Shown here piece by piece: positions 1-8,990 of a stretch of DNA of 64,000 nucleotides. This DNA is from Leisingera aquaemixtae (GTDB taxonomy: Bacteria; Pseudomonadota; Alphaproteobacteria; Rhodobacterales; Rhodobacteraceae), in the NCBI RefSeq assembly GCF_001458395.1, contig NZ_CYSR01000009.1, positions 1 through 64,000 of the forward strand, written 5' to 3'. The translations under genes and the position numbers were made by a program. Below the pieces are notes generated by a model. It saw nothing but the letters and a program-made list of their open reading frames with translations. It did not search any database and was not told where the DNA came from. Position 1 is the first letter of the stretch. Every line of letters begins with the position of its first letter.

Positions 1-254
1 AGCCCGGTGGGGAAGGCGAGGTAGCCGCTGGCCGCAAAGCCCGACGCAAGCAGCGCCACCGCCGCCGAGCTTTGCAGCACGATCGCGAGGGTCAGCCCCA
101 TCATGCCGGCCTGCAGATGGCTCTGCCGCCCGGTCAGCAGCCGCTGGAACGAGGCGCCATAGCTGCGCTCGATCCCGGTGCGCACCATCCGCACCGCGTA
201 AAGCAGCAGCATCGTCGCGCCCGCGAGGCTGATCAGAAAGGTCAGGATCGCCAT
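1..254 (-). CDS. Na/Pi cotransporter family protein (N-terminal part, cut by window edge)
   Basis: Only the first 84 residues are visible; the gene continues off the left edge. The protein starts MAILTFLISLAGATMLLLYAVRM and shows hydrophobic segments separated by a polar stretch with a Gln-Ser-Ser motif (IVLQSSAAVALL). This matches the first repeat of the Na/Pi-cotransporter II-like family (inner-membrane sodium-phosphate symporters, often with a C-terminal PhoU domain). The ATG at 254 fits the start of the conserved region and has an AAAGAG-like ribosome site. The PhoU half cannot be checked. Phosphate as substrate is family knowledge, not seen here. Confidence 0.8.
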   Translation of the reverse strand, partial: MAILTFLISLAGATMLLLYAVRMVRTGIERSYGASFQRLLTGRQSHLQAGMMGLTLAIVLQSSAAVALLASGFAASGYLAFPTG

Positions 255-691
255 TACGTTACTCTTTGACCTGCGCCAGCAGTGCGGGCGGCGTTTCCGG
301 CGGCCCGCGGGGCGCGCTCAGTGTGGTGCGGGGACATCGGCATCGTTTTTGGCGCCCTTCTTTTGTTTTTCTGCCCGGTGAACCGCAGGGGGGAGGGCTG
401 GCCTGCCTGCGGCGGCAAGGGTACCGGAGGCGGTGCTTGCACCGGGTTAATCCGCCGCCAGACCGCAGCAGCCCGGCGGGCGCTGGCCTTTCCTGCTTAT
501 CGGGCAGATTTCGCGAATCTGTGGGTTTGGTCAACAGGAAAATTGGAAACTGACCGGATGTGTGCTGATGGTTCCGCTAACCCGCACAGATTCCCGTCAA
601 AACGTCAGGTTCCTGACCGGCTTTGAATGAATGTATTGAAGCGTGCAACGCACCGTCTGCGGCCGCCGGCACAGCGCCCCTTCCAAGGGCG
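255..691. other. intergenic region, no gene recognised
   Basis: 437 bp between the start of the Na/Pi transporter gene and the end of the LuxR-type gene. It is GC-rich with an AT-richer patch around 520-640. Short open frames occur on both strands, but they have biased Arg/Pro/Gly composition and no recognisable domain. I see no tRNA and no clear riboswitch. It presumably carries the promoter of the transporter gene. Confidence 0.4.
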
Positions 692-1489
692 CTACCCTGC
701 CGCCAGATGCCGGGTCGCCATCGAAAACAGTTCAGCCTGCGAGGAGATCCCCAGCTTGGAGTAGGCATGATGGCGGTGGACCTTGACCGTCCCCTCGGCG
801 ATGCCCAGATAGGCCGCAGCCGAAGGGGTCGAGTGCCCTTGCAGGATCAGCTGCACAACCTCCTGCTCGCGCGGGCTGAGGACGCCGGCGCCAAAGGTCT
901 GCATCCGGTCTTCCCAGCCGTCCTGCGCCCCCCCCTGCACCGCGGTCTCCGCCTGCCCCCACTGCCGCCGGACCGCGGCGGTGATCACCTTGAACACCGC
1001 GTTCAGCCGGTCCGTGTCCGCGGCCTCGAACCGCTGCTGGCGGGCAAAACGGGCCAGCGAGACGATGAACCAGCGCTCCGGCCCGTCCTGCACGAGAACG
1101 CCGATTTCGTCGCTGATATTTATCTTGCGGTAAAAGGCGCGGTAGTATTCCGAGCGGTAAAAGGCCTCGGGCGCCAGATCCAACAGCCGGTAGGCGCCCG
1201 GCGCGCAGCCATTGCGGCAGGCCTGATACAGCGGGTCCAGCAGGTAGGGGCCGCTGGCGTAGAATTCCACCGTGATCGCCGCCTGCAGCTCATCCAGATC
1301 CTGATACAGCGACACCGGCGGCCGCGCGCCGTCATACCGCGAGACGATCATCGAGTCGAAATTGCAGCATTGGCCAAGGATCTGCCGCAGCGCGCCGGGA
1401 AAACGCTCGGTGCCGGCCGTCCCGGCCAGGGCTGCCATCGCATCCGCCCATGCGGCGGGTAGCGGCGGGTATCTGGTTTCTGTGCTCAT
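692..1489 (-). CDS. LuxR-type transcriptional regulator
   Basis: A 265-residue protein. Residues about 204-262 (LSPREQEVVQLILQG ... GTVKVHRHH) form a typical LuxR/GerE helix-turn-helix DNA-binding domain. The N-terminal ~180 residues look like a sensory domain, but I cannot match the usual acyl-homoserine-lactone pocket residues with confidence, so a ligand is not proposed. No luxI-type synthase is adjacent. The gene is divergent from agmatinase, with 96 bp between the starts, so it probably controls the agmatinase / binding-protein pair and perhaps itself. That regulatory link is inference from position. Confidence 0.8.
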   Translation of the reverse strand: MSTETRYPPLPAAWADAMAALAGTAGTERFPGALRQILGQCCNFDSMIVSRYDGARPPVSLYQDLDELQAAITVEFYASGPYLLDPLYQACRNGCAPGAYRLLDLAPEAFYRSEYYRAFYRKINISDEIGVLVQDGPERWFIVSLARFARQQRFEAADTDRLNAVFKVITAAVRRQWGQAETAVQGGAQDGWEDRMQTFGAGVLSPREQEVVQLILQGHSTPSAAAYLGIAEGTVKVHRHHAYSKLGISSQAELFSMATRHLAAG

Positions 1490-1490
1490 C

Positions 1491-1507
1491 TATACCTAAG
1501 GATATAC
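1491..1507. promoter_or_regulatory. AT-rich imperfect palindrome between divergent LuxR and agmatinase genes
   Basis: The stretch TATACCTAAGGATATAC lies immediately upstream of the LuxR-type start. Its centre CCTAAGG is symmetrical around one base and it is flanked by TATA runs. Position in a divergent promoter suggests an operator or a -10 element. No experimental motif is matched, so this is only a candidate. Confidence 0.25.
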
Positions 1508-1585
1508 ATCTATTGCTGAGTTTACCGGCATAAGCGCACAATTCAAACTGGGCTCACTCAGATTTTCAATGTGACGGAGCCTTAG

Positions 1586-2557
1586 ATGTCCAATACCTCC
1601 AGCGTGAACCCCGTGCAGGGCGACCTGGCCTTTACCCGCGAGAGCGACCGCGGGGTGGTTGCCGAGGCCAGCTATGCCGGTGCGCTCAGCTTCATGCGCC
1701 GCCGCTATACCCGCGACCTCAGCGGCGCGGATGTTGCGGTGATGGGCGTGCCGTTTGACCTGTCGGTGTCCAGCCGCTCCGGCACCCGGCTGGGACCGCG
1801 GGCGTTGCGCTCCGGGTCCAGCCATATCGCCTGGTCGAAACCCTGGCCGTGGGAGGCCGACCCCTATGAGGCGCTGCGGGTGGTCGATTACGGCGATTGC
1901 GAGTTCGACTATGGCTATCCGCACAAGGTGCCTGCGCAGATCGCCCAGGCGGCGCGGGATGTGCTGGCCACGGATACCGCGCTGCTGTCGATCGGCGGCG
2001 ACCACTTCATCACCTATCCGCTGCTCAAGGCGCACGCGGAGAAGCACGGGCCGCTGAGCCTGATCCAGTTCGACGCCCATTCCGACACCTGGGCGGACGA
2101 GGCAGGCCGCATCGACCACGGCACCATGCTGTGGCACGCCATCCGCGAGGGGCTGGTGGACCCGGCCCGGTCTGTTCAGGTCGGCATCCGCACCCACAAC
2201 CCCGATCCGATGGGGATGAACATCATCGACGCCATCGAGGTGCAGAAGACAGGGCCGGAAGCGGTGGCGCAGAAGATCCGCGGCATTGTTGGCGCTCACA
2301 AGACCTATGTCACCTTCGACATCGACGCGCTGGAACCGGCCTCTGCCCCCGGCACCGGCACGCCTGTTATCGGCGGCCTCAGCCCCTTTCAGGCGCAGGA
2401 GATCCTCCGCGGCCTGGCGGGCATTGATGTGGCGGGCATGGACGTGGTGGAGGTCGCCCCGGCCTATGACATCTCCGAAATCACCGCCATCGCGGCGGCC
2501 ACCATCGCCAACGACATGCTCTGCCTCTACGCTGCCGGACCTTCCGGCCAGCGCTGA
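1586..2557 (+). CDS. speB: agmatinase / guanidino-acid ureohydrolase
   Basis: A 323-residue member of the arginase/agmatinase (ureohydrolase) family. The binuclear Mn ligands are visible: GGDH at residues 137-140, DAHSD at 163-167 and FDIDALEP at about 244-251. These enzymes hydrolyse a guanidino group to urea plus an amine, agmatine to putrescine in the classical case. Guanidinobutyrate and related acids are alternative substrates that the sequence does not exclude. The ATG at 1586 has a GGAG ribosome site. It is followed 25 bp later by a polyamine-type binding protein gene, which supports a polyamine or guanidino-compound role. Confidence 0.88.
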   Translation: MSNTSSVNPVQGDLAFTRESDRGVVAEASYAGALSFMRRRYTRDLSGADVAVMGVPFDLSVSSRSGTRLGPRALRSGSSHIAWSKPWPWEADPYEALRVVDYGDCEFDYGYPHKVPAQIAQAARDVLATDTALLSIGGDHFITYPLLKAHAEKHGPLSLIQFDAHSDTWADEAGRIDHGTMLWHAIREGLVDPARSVQVGIRTHNPDPMGMNIIDAIEVQKTGPEAVAQKIRGIVGAHKTYVTFDIDALEPASAPGTGTPVIGGLSPFQAQEILRGLAGIDVAGMDVVEVAPAYDISEITAIAAATIANDMLCLYAAGPSGQR

Positions 2558-2582
2558 GGCAGCGCACGACAGGGAGGAAACA

Positions 2583-3668
2583 ATGATCAATAACACCATC
2601 ATGACCGCAACCTTGCTGGCCGCCGCCCTGGCGGCGCCAGCCTCTGCCGGCGATCTGGCGATCTACAACTGGGCGGACTATTTCGGTGAAACCACCATTT
2701 CCGGGTATGAGGCCGCCACCGGCGCCAAGGTGACGCTGGATTACTTCGACAGCAATGAGGTGCTGGAGACCAAGATGCTGGCAGGCGGCTCAGGTTATGA
2801 CGTGGTCTTCCCTGCCGCCTCCAACGCCGAACGGCAGCTGCAGGCGGGGGCGCTGCATCCGATCGACCCCTCGCGGCTGGCAAACTATGGCAACCTGCGC
2901 CCGGAAATCCTGGCCTCGCTGGATCAGGTGCCTGGCGGGCGCGAACTGGGCGTGCCGTACACCTGGGGCACCATCGGCATTGGCTACAACCCGGCACAGA
3001 TCGCTGAACGGCTGGGGGATTTGCCCGCCGCCAGCTGGGATCTGCTGTTCAACCCGGACTATGCCTCCAAGCTCAAGGACTGCGGCATCGCCGTGCTGGA
3101 TTCGCCGGTTGAGATGCTGGCGGTCACCCTGAACTATCTCGGCGCCGACCCCTATACCGAAGACAAGGCAGAGATTGCCCGGGCGCAGGACCTGCTTGCC
3201 GCGGCGGCGCAGAACATCAGCTACTTCAGCAACCAGAAGCCCTCCACCGATCTGCCGGCCGGCAACCTGTGCCTGGCGGTGATGTATTCCGGCGACGCCG
3301 GGCTTGCCCAGGCCCGCGCGATGGAGGCCGGAAACGGCGTCGAAATCCGCTACGCGATCCCCAAGGAGGGCACGCTGATGTGGATCGACCTGATGGCGAT
3401 CCCGAAAGATGCCGCCAATCCGGATGCGGCCTATGCGTTCATCGACTACATGCTGCGGCCCGAGGTGATAGCCGAGGTGTCCAACACCGTTTTCTTTGCC
3501 AATGCCAATTCCGCAGCGGACGCGCATGTGCTGCCGGAGATTCTGTCCGATCCGGGGATCTACCCCGACGCGGCCACCCTGGCCCGCCTGTTCCCGGACA
3601 AAAGCCTGGGCGGCAAGGCTCTGCGCCAGCGCACCCGCGCCTGGACCAAGGTGAAATCCGGGATCTGA
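2583..3668 (+). CDS. periplasmic spermidine/putrescine-type ABC substrate-binding protein
   Basis: A 361-residue exported protein. Its signal peptide ends near ALAAPASA, and the mature part begins GDLAIYNWADYF, the hallmark start of PotD/PotF polyamine-binding proteins. Strong ribosome site AGGGAGGAAACA before the ATG at 2583; an internal ATG six codons later is less well placed. It lies 25 bp behind agmatinase and is probably co-transcribed. No permease or ATPase genes of the same transporter follow, so the binding protein must work with components encoded elsewhere. Substrate (putrescine, spermidine or a related amine) is inferred from family and neighbour. Confidence 0.85.
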   Translation: MINNTIMTATLLAAALAAPASAGDLAIYNWADYFGETTISGYEAATGAKVTLDYFDSNEVLETKMLAGGSGYDVVFPAASNAERQLQAGALHPIDPSRLANYGNLRPEILASLDQVPGGRELGVPYTWGTIGIGYNPAQIAERLGDLPAASWDLLFNPDYASKLKDCGIAVLDSPVEMLAVTLNYLGADPYTEDKAEIARAQDLLAAAAQNISYFSNQKPSTDLPAGNLCLAVMYSGDAGLAQARAMEAGNGVEIRYAIPKEGTLMWIDLMAIPKDAANPDAAYAFIDYMLRPEVIAEVSNTVFFANANSAADAHVLPEILSDPGIYPDAATLARLFPDKSLGGKALRQRTRAWTKVKSGI

Positions 3669-3677
3669 ACCAGGCGG

Positions 3678-3694
3678 GGGCCGCCCGGCGGCCC
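3678..3694. terminator. possible terminator hairpin after the binding-protein gene
   Basis: GGGCCGCC and GGCGGCCC form a near-perfect stem just after the stop of the binding-protein gene. It lies between two convergent genes. There is no U-run, so it is a weak candidate. Confidence 0.35.
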
Positions 3695-3741
3695 TCCCTG
3701 TCCCGGTCCGGGCGCCGCGTGCAGCGGGACATGCGCCGCGC

Positions 3742-4950
3742 TTACGGAACCACCGGTTCCTGCGCCAGCTCCAGATGCAGCTTGCTGCCGGTATAGGGGC
3801 TGGCGGCGATAGCTGCATCGTCCAGCTCCACCCCCAGGCCCGGTTCGCGGGAGGGGATCACATAGCCGTCCTCCCAGGTGATCGCGGATTTGAGGCAGGA
3901 CATATAGGGGCCTTCGAAGGTGCCGATGCTTTCGAGGATCAGGAAATTCGGGCTGCAGGTTGCGATCTGGATGTTCGCCGCCGCCACCACCGCACCGCAG
4001 TAAAGATGCGGCGCAATCTGGGCCTGCCGCGTCTCGGCCATGGAGGCGATCTTCTTGGCTTCCAGCAGACCGCCGACCCGCCCCAGATCCATCTGCAGGA
4101 TCGAGGCTGCGCCGGCCTCCAGCACACGGGCAAATTCATGCTTGGTGCAAAGCCGCTCGCCGGTGGAGACCGGAATAGAAGTGAACCGCGCGACCTCCGC
4201 CATATCGGCGGGGTTCTCCGGCGGCACCGGTTCCTCGAACCACAACGGCTCATAGGGTTCCAGCCGGCGCGCCAGCCGCTTGGCGCCGGAAACGGTGAAC
4301 TGCCCGTGGGTGCCGAACAGCAAATCCGCGCGGGTGCCGACCGCCTCGCGGATGCGTTTGACGAACATCTCGCTGCGCTCCAGATCCTCCAGCCGCGGCT
4401 GGTGGCCGTCATAGATGGTATAGGGGCCTGCGGGATCGAACTTCACCGCGGTGAAACCTTTCTCCACCTGTATCAGGGCCGCCTCCGCCGCCAGATCCGG
4501 GTCGTTGTAGACGTTGGGCGTGTCCGGGTCCGGGTAGACGTCGCCCTCAGCCGGGTACAAATAGGTGTAGCTGCGCAGCCGGTCATGCACCTGGCCGCCC
4601 ATCAGCTCATAGACCGGTTTGCCCGCGGCCTTGCCGATGATGTCCCAGCAGGCCATTTCCAGACCGCTTAAGACCCCCATCACCGTCACATCGGGCCGCA
4701 TGGTATAGCCCGCGCCATAGGATTTGCGCCACAGCTTCTCGATATGATGCGGATCGCAGCCTTCGAACTGGCGGGCAAACATCTCCTGCGCCATCGCGCA
4801 GCACAAATCTGGGCCGAAGGTCGCGTTATAAATCTCTCCCACGCCGGTGATGCCGCAGGCGGTGGTCAGGCGCACAAAGATGAAATAACGCCCGCCGTGG
4901 CGCGGCGGCGGGTTGCCGAACACAAAGGTTTCGATGGTTTCGAGCTTCAT
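3742..4950 (-). CDS. mandelate racemase / muconate lactonizing (enolase superfamily) dehydratase
   Basis: A 402-residue enolase-superfamily protein with the N-terminal capping domain (about 1-120) followed by a TIM barrel. Barrel landmarks are a catalytic-type Lys in FTAVKFDP, metal-ligand strands ending in WFEEPVPPEN and STGERL, and a HisxxYCG segment (APHLYCG). This pattern resembles the mandelate-racemase subgroup of sugar-acid dehydratases such as galactonate dehydratase. The actual substrate cannot be read from sequence. Its start is 13 bp after the end of the GMC oxidoreductase gene on the same strand, so the two are probably one operon. Confidence 0.82.
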   Translation of the reverse strand: MKLETIETFVFGNPPPRHGGRYFIFVRLTTACGITGVGEIYNATFGPDLCCAMAQEMFARQFEGCDPHHIEKLWRKSYGAGYTMRPDVTVMGVLSGLEMACWDIIGKAAGKPVYELMGGQVHDRLRSYTYLYPAEGDVYPDPDTPNVYNDPDLAAEAALIQVEKGFTAVKFDPAGPYTIYDGHQPRLEDLERSEMFVKRIREAVGTRADLLFGTHGQFTVSGAKRLARRLEPYEPLWFEEPVPPENPADMAEVARFTSIPVSTGERLCTKHEFARVLEAGAASILQMDLGRVGGLLEAKKIASMAETRQAQIAPHLYCGAVVAAANIQIATCSPNFLILESIGTFEGPYMSCLKSAITWEDGYVIPSREPGLGVELDDAAIAASPYTGSKLHLELAQEPVVP

Positions 4951-4963
4951 CTGTGCATCCCTG

Positions 4964-6622
4964 TCATTCAGCCGCCAAGGGCCTGTTTTCGTTGTCGTCC
5001 AGCACCATCTGCGCCCCGCGCGCGGCCAGCATCATGGTGGGCGCGTTGGTGTTGCCGGAGGTCACATTCGGAAAGGCCGAGGCATCAATCACCCTCAGCC
5101 CCGCCATCCCATGCACCCTGAGGCGCGCATCCAGCACCGAGTCTGCCGCAGTATGCCCCATCCGGCAGGTGCAGGAGGCATGAAACACGCTGCCTGCGCG
5201 CTCGCGGAAGTTTTCCAGCAGCGCCGCATCATCCATGTGCAGGATATCCGGATCGCGCCGCTCCCGCGTCACCCGTTTGAGGGCGGGGGTCGCGGCCAGC
5301 GCCTGCAGCAGGCGGCTGGCGCGCACCGCCGTAACCTTGTCCTCCTCCGCCGACAGCGAATTCGGCTCGATCAGCGGCGCCTGCGCCGGATCGGCGGAGC
5401 GGATTGCGATCTGCCCGCGGCTGAGCGGGCGGCTGGGCTGCACACACAGGAGGAAGCCGTTGTCCCGGTCGATCTGCGGCTTGCCGCTGGCCTGCGTCGA
5501 ATAAGACGCCGGGTTGCAGTAGACCTGCACATCCGGCAGCGCCGCGCCTTGCGTGCGGACAAATCCGCTGCACTGGTTGACCGGCACGCTCAGCGGGCCC
5601 TTGCGGGTCAGCACGTATTGCAGCCCGGCCTTCACCTGCCCGGCGACACTGCCCAGCCTGCTGTTCAGCGTCGCGGTATTGGCCCAGTAATAATGCGACA
5701 CCGCCAGATGGTCCTGCAGCCCCTGCCCCACCTGCGGCAGATCATGCTTCACCAAGATCCCGTGCCGCTGCAGCAGCGCCGCCGGTCCGATCCCCGACAG
5801 CTGCAGCAGCTGCGGAGAGTTCACCGCGCCCGCGCTCAGGATCACCTCCCGCGCTGCCGCGGCCAGCTGGGTCTGGCCCTTCACCCGGTAGGCCACGCCA
5901 GTGGCGCGCCCGCCCGCGGTCAGCACCTTTTCCACCAGTGCGCCGCTGACCACCGTCAGGTTGCCGCGCCTCATCGCGGGCCGCAGGAACGCATCCGCCG
6001 AGGACCAGCGCCGCCCGGCCTTCACCGTGCTGCGGACATAGCCCAGGCCTTCGCCGGGCAGGGTGTTGGTCCCGGCCTCCGCCGCGGCGTTCATGTCCTG
6101 CAGAACCGGCCAGCCCATGTCCTGCCCGGCGGCGAGGAAGTTGCGGGCAAAGGGATGCATCCGCTCGCTGAGGTCGGTGACCCGCACCGGCCCCCTCCCG
6201 CGCAGCCGGCGACGGCCCTCGTGCCACTCGTCGGTGCTCTCCAGCGCGTCATAGCTGGCGCGCACAGCCTCCCAGCCCCAGCCCGCGGCGCCCGCAGCCT
6301 CCCAATCGTCGAAATCATGCGGCAGCCCGCGCACATAGGCCATCGCGTTGATGGAGCTGGAGCCGCCCAGCACCTTGCCCCGCGGCCAATACGCCGCGCG
6401 CCCGTTCAGCCCCGGATCCGCCGCTGCCGAATAGCGCCAGTTCACCTTGGGATCCGAGAAGGTAAATCCGTACCCCACAGGGATCCTGATCCAAACCCGC
6501 CGGTCGGTGCCGCCCGCCTCGATCAGCAGCACCTTGTGGCGGCCGCTGGCCGTCAGCCTGTCCGCCAGCACACAGCCTGCTGAGCCGGCCCCCACGATGA
6601 TGAAGTCAAATGTCCGCGCCAT
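4964..6622 (-). CDS. GMC-family FAD-dependent oxidoreductase (choline dehydrogenase-like)
   Basis: A 552-residue flavoprotein. It begins MARTFDFIIVGAGSAGCVLADRL, the GMC Rossmann dinucleotide-binding motif (GxGxxG), followed by the GMC signature around GKVLGGSSSINAMAYVRG. Near the C terminus DASAFPNVTSGNTNAPTMM carries the second GMC motif with the conserved Asn. GMC enzymes oxidise alcohols to aldehydes with FAD; choline, polyols and other alcohols are possible. I chose the ATG at 6622 because the FAD motif follows directly; an upstream in-frame ATG would add 21 non-conserved residues. Divergent from a LysR gene and upstream of an enolase-superfamily dehydratase gene, suggesting an inducible sugar or alcohol pathway. 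Confidence 0.85.
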   Translation of the reverse strand: MARTFDFIIVGAGSAGCVLADRLTASGRHKVLLIEAGGTDRRVWIRIPVGYGFTFSDPKVNWRYSAAADPGLNGRAAYWPRGKVLGGSSSINAMAYVRGLPHDFDDWEAAGAAGWGWEAVRASYDALESTDEWHEGRRRLRGRGPVRVTDLSERMHPFARNFLAAGQDMGWPVLQDMNAAAEAGTNTLPGEGLGYVRSTVKAGRRWSSADAFLRPAMRRGNLTVVSGALVEKVLTAGGRATGVAYRVKGQTQLAAAAREVILSAGAVNSPQLLQLSGIGPAALLQRHGILVKHDLPQVGQGLQDHLAVSHYYWANTATLNSRLGSVAGQVKAGLQYVLTRKGPLSVPVNQCSGFVRTQGAALPDVQVYCNPASYSTQASGKPQIDRDNGFLLCVQPSRPLSRGQIAIRSADPAQAPLIEPNSLSAEEDKVTAVRASRLLQALAATPALKRVTRERRDPDILHMDDAALLENFRERAGSVFHASCTCRMGHTAADSVLDARLRVHGMAGLRVIDASAFPNVTSGNTNAPTMMLAARGAQMVLDDNENRPLAAE

Positions 6623-6726
6623 GGCCAGCCCGCATTCTGTGTCGTGCAGTGACCTTGCACAGCGCCTTAGGCGCAAATCAAACAATGTGTTTTGCCCCTA
6701 AGGGGTAATTCTGCTTAAAGGTATGC

Positions 6727-7617
6727 ATGACCACCCTGCCCCATGTCACCTGGCTCAAAGCCTTTGAGGCCGCCGCGCGGCTCAGCAGTTTTTCCGCCGC
6801 GGCGGCGGAGCTGGGGCTGACCCCCGCCGCCGTCAGCCAGCAGATCCGGCTCTTGGAACAGCACCTGAACACCCGGCTGTTCAAACGCCTGCCCCGCGGC
6901 GTCGCGCTGACCGACACCGGCCAGGCCTATGCCCAGCCGATCCGCAAGTCCTTTGACGATATGCAGCGCGCCACCACCGGCCTGTTCGGCAGCAAGCGCA
7001 AGCGCGTGGTGCGGCTGCGCGCAACGATCTCTTGCGCCGCCCTGGTGATCGCGCCGCAGCTGGCCCGGTTTCAGGCCGAACACCCGGACATTTTCGTGCA
7101 GCTGTCCACCACCGTCTGGGCCAGCCGCTTTGACGAGGAGGCGCTGGACATCGACATCCGGTATGGCTCCGGCGACTGGCAGGAGGCGCAGATCCTGCAT
7201 CTGGGCCACGAAAGCGCCATTCCCGTTTGCAGCCCGGCCTATGCCGCGGCCCTTGGCGGCGCGCCGTCGATCGAGGATCTGGCCCGCGCCGACGTGGTGC
7301 AGATCATCGGCTCGGAAACCGACTGGGGCCGTCTGGCGGATCTGCACGGGCTGACCCTGCAGGTCACCACCGACTGGCTCAAGGCCGATTCCTGGCTGCT
7401 GGCGCTGCAGACGGTCGCGGCGGGCCATGGGGTGACGATGGTGCTGGAAAGCTTTGCCAAGCAGTATCTGGACCAGGGGCTGGTCATCGCCCCCACCGCC
7501 TGCAAGCTGCCGAAACGCCGCTCGCACTACCTGGTGATCAACGACCGCGCGGGCCAGCGGGAGGAGGTGAAGGCGGTCGCCAGCTGGCTGATGTCGCTGT
7601 ATCAGGCGCTGACCTGA
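6727..7617 (+). CDS. LysR-family transcriptional regulator (GcvA-like)
   Basis: A 296-residue regulator. The N-terminal winged HTH (residues about 5-65, WLKAFEAAARLSSFSAAAAELGLTPAAVSQQIRLLE) is typical of the GcvA/AmpR branch of LysR proteins, and the rest is an effector-binding domain. It is divergent from the GMC oxidoreductase / dehydratase operon, with 104 bp between the starts, the classical arrangement for a LysR activator acting on the neighbouring operon and repressing itself. The inducer is unknown. Confidence 0.87.
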   Translation: MTTLPHVTWLKAFEAAARLSSFSAAAAELGLTPAAVSQQIRLLEQHLNTRLFKRLPRGVALTDTGQAYAQPIRKSFDDMQRATTGLFGSKRKRVVRLRATISCAALVIAPQLARFQAEHPDIFVQLSTTVWASRFDEEALDIDIRYGSGDWQEAQILHLGHESAIPVCSPAYAAALGGAPSIEDLARADVVQIIGSETDWGRLADLHGLTLQVTTDWLKADSWLLALQTVAAGHGVTMVLESFAKQYLDQGLVIAPTACKLPKRRSHYLVINDRAGQREEVKAVASWLMSLYQALT

Positions 7618-7670
7618 TGCCGGTGCCCCGCCTGTCCCCGCAGGGACAGCGGCGGGAAACTCTGGCGGCC

Positions 7671-8786
7671 CTAGCCCTGCAGCGCGTCCAGCGAAGCTGC
7701 CATGGCGCTCCACAGCTCTTCCGCGGGTTCGGTGCCGATCGAAATCCGCACAAACCCCGGCGCCACGGCATCGCCCCAGCGGGCGCGGCGCTCCGCCGAG
7801 GTATGCACCCCGCCAAAGGAGGTCGCCGCGCGGATCAGCGGGCAGCTGTTGATGAAGGCATCGGCTTGGTCCGCGCTGTCCAGCGTGATTGAAATCAGGA
7901 AGCCGAACCGCGCCATCTGCTGTTTCGCCAGCGCGTGCGAAGGATCGGATTTCAGCCCCGGAAAGCGGCTCTTTTGCACCCGCGGATGCGCGGCCAGCCG
8001 TTCGGCCAGCAGCTCGGCGGTGCTGCACATCCGGTCGAACCGCACGTCCAGCGTCTCCAGCCCGCGGTGCGCCAGCCACGCCTCCTGCGGGCCGGGGATG
8101 CCGCCGCCGAACAGCCGCCACTCCCGCGCCGCCTGCAGCACATCCTGGTTGCGCGTCGCCAGATGGCCCATCAGCACATCCGAATGGCCGCCCGGCGCCT
8201 TGGTGTCGGAGGCCACCACCACATCCGCGCCCAGCTCCAGCGGGCGCTGGCCCAGCGGGGTCATGGTGGTGTTGTCCACAATCAGCAGCCCGCCCGCCGC
8301 ATGAACCGCCTCCGAAACCGCGCGCAGATCGCAGAGGTCCAGCCCGGGGTTGGACGGGGTTTCCGCAAAAACAACGTCAAAACCCTCAAATCCGCCTTCG
8401 GCAAAGCTGGCCGTCGGGCGCTGCTCCACCGCAACCCCCAAAGGCTGCAGGAACCGTTCGCTGAGACGCCGGGTCACGTAATAGCCGTCCGACGGGATCA
8501 GGATCCGGGACCCGGCCTTGACCGTGGCAAACAGCGACGCCGAGATCGCCGCCATGCCGGAGGGGAAGGCCAGCGCCGACGCATCCTCCAGATACCCCAG
8601 CACGTGCTCCAGATGCTCCCAGGTGGCGTTGTCCGCGCGGCCATAGCTGGGGCCGCCGTTCCAGTCGCCCGGCAGGTGGTACATCGAGCTTTGCGTCAGC
8701 GGCAGCGCCACCGGATCGCCCTCGGACAGCGTATTGCCGCGCAGGTGCAGCATGGCACCGGGTTTGGGGGCGGTGGGGTTTTCCAT
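7671..8786 (-). CDS. trans-sulfuration family PLP enzyme (cystathionine gamma-lyase/synthase-like)
   Basis: A 371-residue fold-type I PLP enzyme of the Cys/Met metabolism family. The cofactor lysine is K196 in ASDTKAPGGHSD, and SNPGLDLCDL and VDNTT match the family's substrate-carboxylate and PLP-Asp segments. These enzymes perform beta- or gamma-elimination/replacement on sulfur amino acids. The exact reaction (MetC, MetB or MGL type) is not decidable here. The ATG at 8786 starts the conserved region; the frame extends upstream but crosses an intergenic palindromic repeat, so the longer start is unlikely. Confidence 0.82.
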   Translation of the reverse strand: MENPTAPKPGAMLHLRGNTLSEGDPVALPLTQSSMYHLPGDWNGGPSYGRADNATWEHLEHVLGYLEDASALAFPSGMAAISASLFATVKAGSRILIPSDGYYVTRRLSERFLQPLGVAVEQRPTASFAEGGFEGFDVVFAETPSNPGLDLCDLRAVSEAVHAAGGLLIVDNTTMTPLGQRPLELGADVVVASDTKAPGGHSDVLMGHLATRNQDVLQAAREWRLFGGGIPGPQEAWLAHRGLETLDVRFDRMCSTAELLAERLAAHPRVQKSRFPGLKSDPSHALAKQQMARFGFLISITLDSADQADAFINSCPLIRAATSFGGVHTSAERRARWGDAVAPGFVRISIGTEPAEELWSAMAASLDALQG

Positions 8787-8888
8787 GTGCGGGTGCCTTT
8801 CCTGATAGCGGGTTTCAGGATTGATAACCGGCCAGCAGGGAAAAGCAAATCGGGAGCAGCAGAACTGGGGAGTGAAACCTGGGTAAGA

Positions 8889-8969
8889 GGGCAGCGTCCG
8901 TCCGCGGGCGGAAGCGAAGCGCCCGCCCATGGGGGCGGACGGGCGCTGCCCGGCGGTGCCGCCGGGCGG
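8889..8969 (+). repeat. long palindromic intergenic repeat, copy 1
   Basis: Outer arms beginning GGGCAGCGTCCGTCC and ending GGACGGGCGCTGCCC enclose an inner hairpin GGGCGG...CGCCC. A second small hairpin, GGCGGTGCCGCC, follows. The same architecture recurs near 13.0, 17.5, 18.95 and 21.7 kb. It sits between two minus-strand genes, the PLP enzyme and the ThDP enzyme, so it may terminate or stabilise the ThDP transcript. Confidence 0.75.
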
Positions 8970-8990
8970 CAGGCAGGGTCTTGCAGAGGA

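Noticed and set aside
266-626. Small proteins in the first intergenic gap
   Set aside because: Biased Arg/Pro/Gly composition, no ribosome site and no conserved features.
692-1489. Quorum-sensing receptor with AHL-binding domain
   Set aside because: Only the C-terminal HTH is clear; the sensor part does not show the usual AHL-pocket pattern and no synthase gene is adjacent.
4913-6583. Long open frame opposite the GMC oxidoreductase
   Set aside because: The GMC motifs are on the other strand and the antisense product has low-complexity Arg/His/Gln runs.
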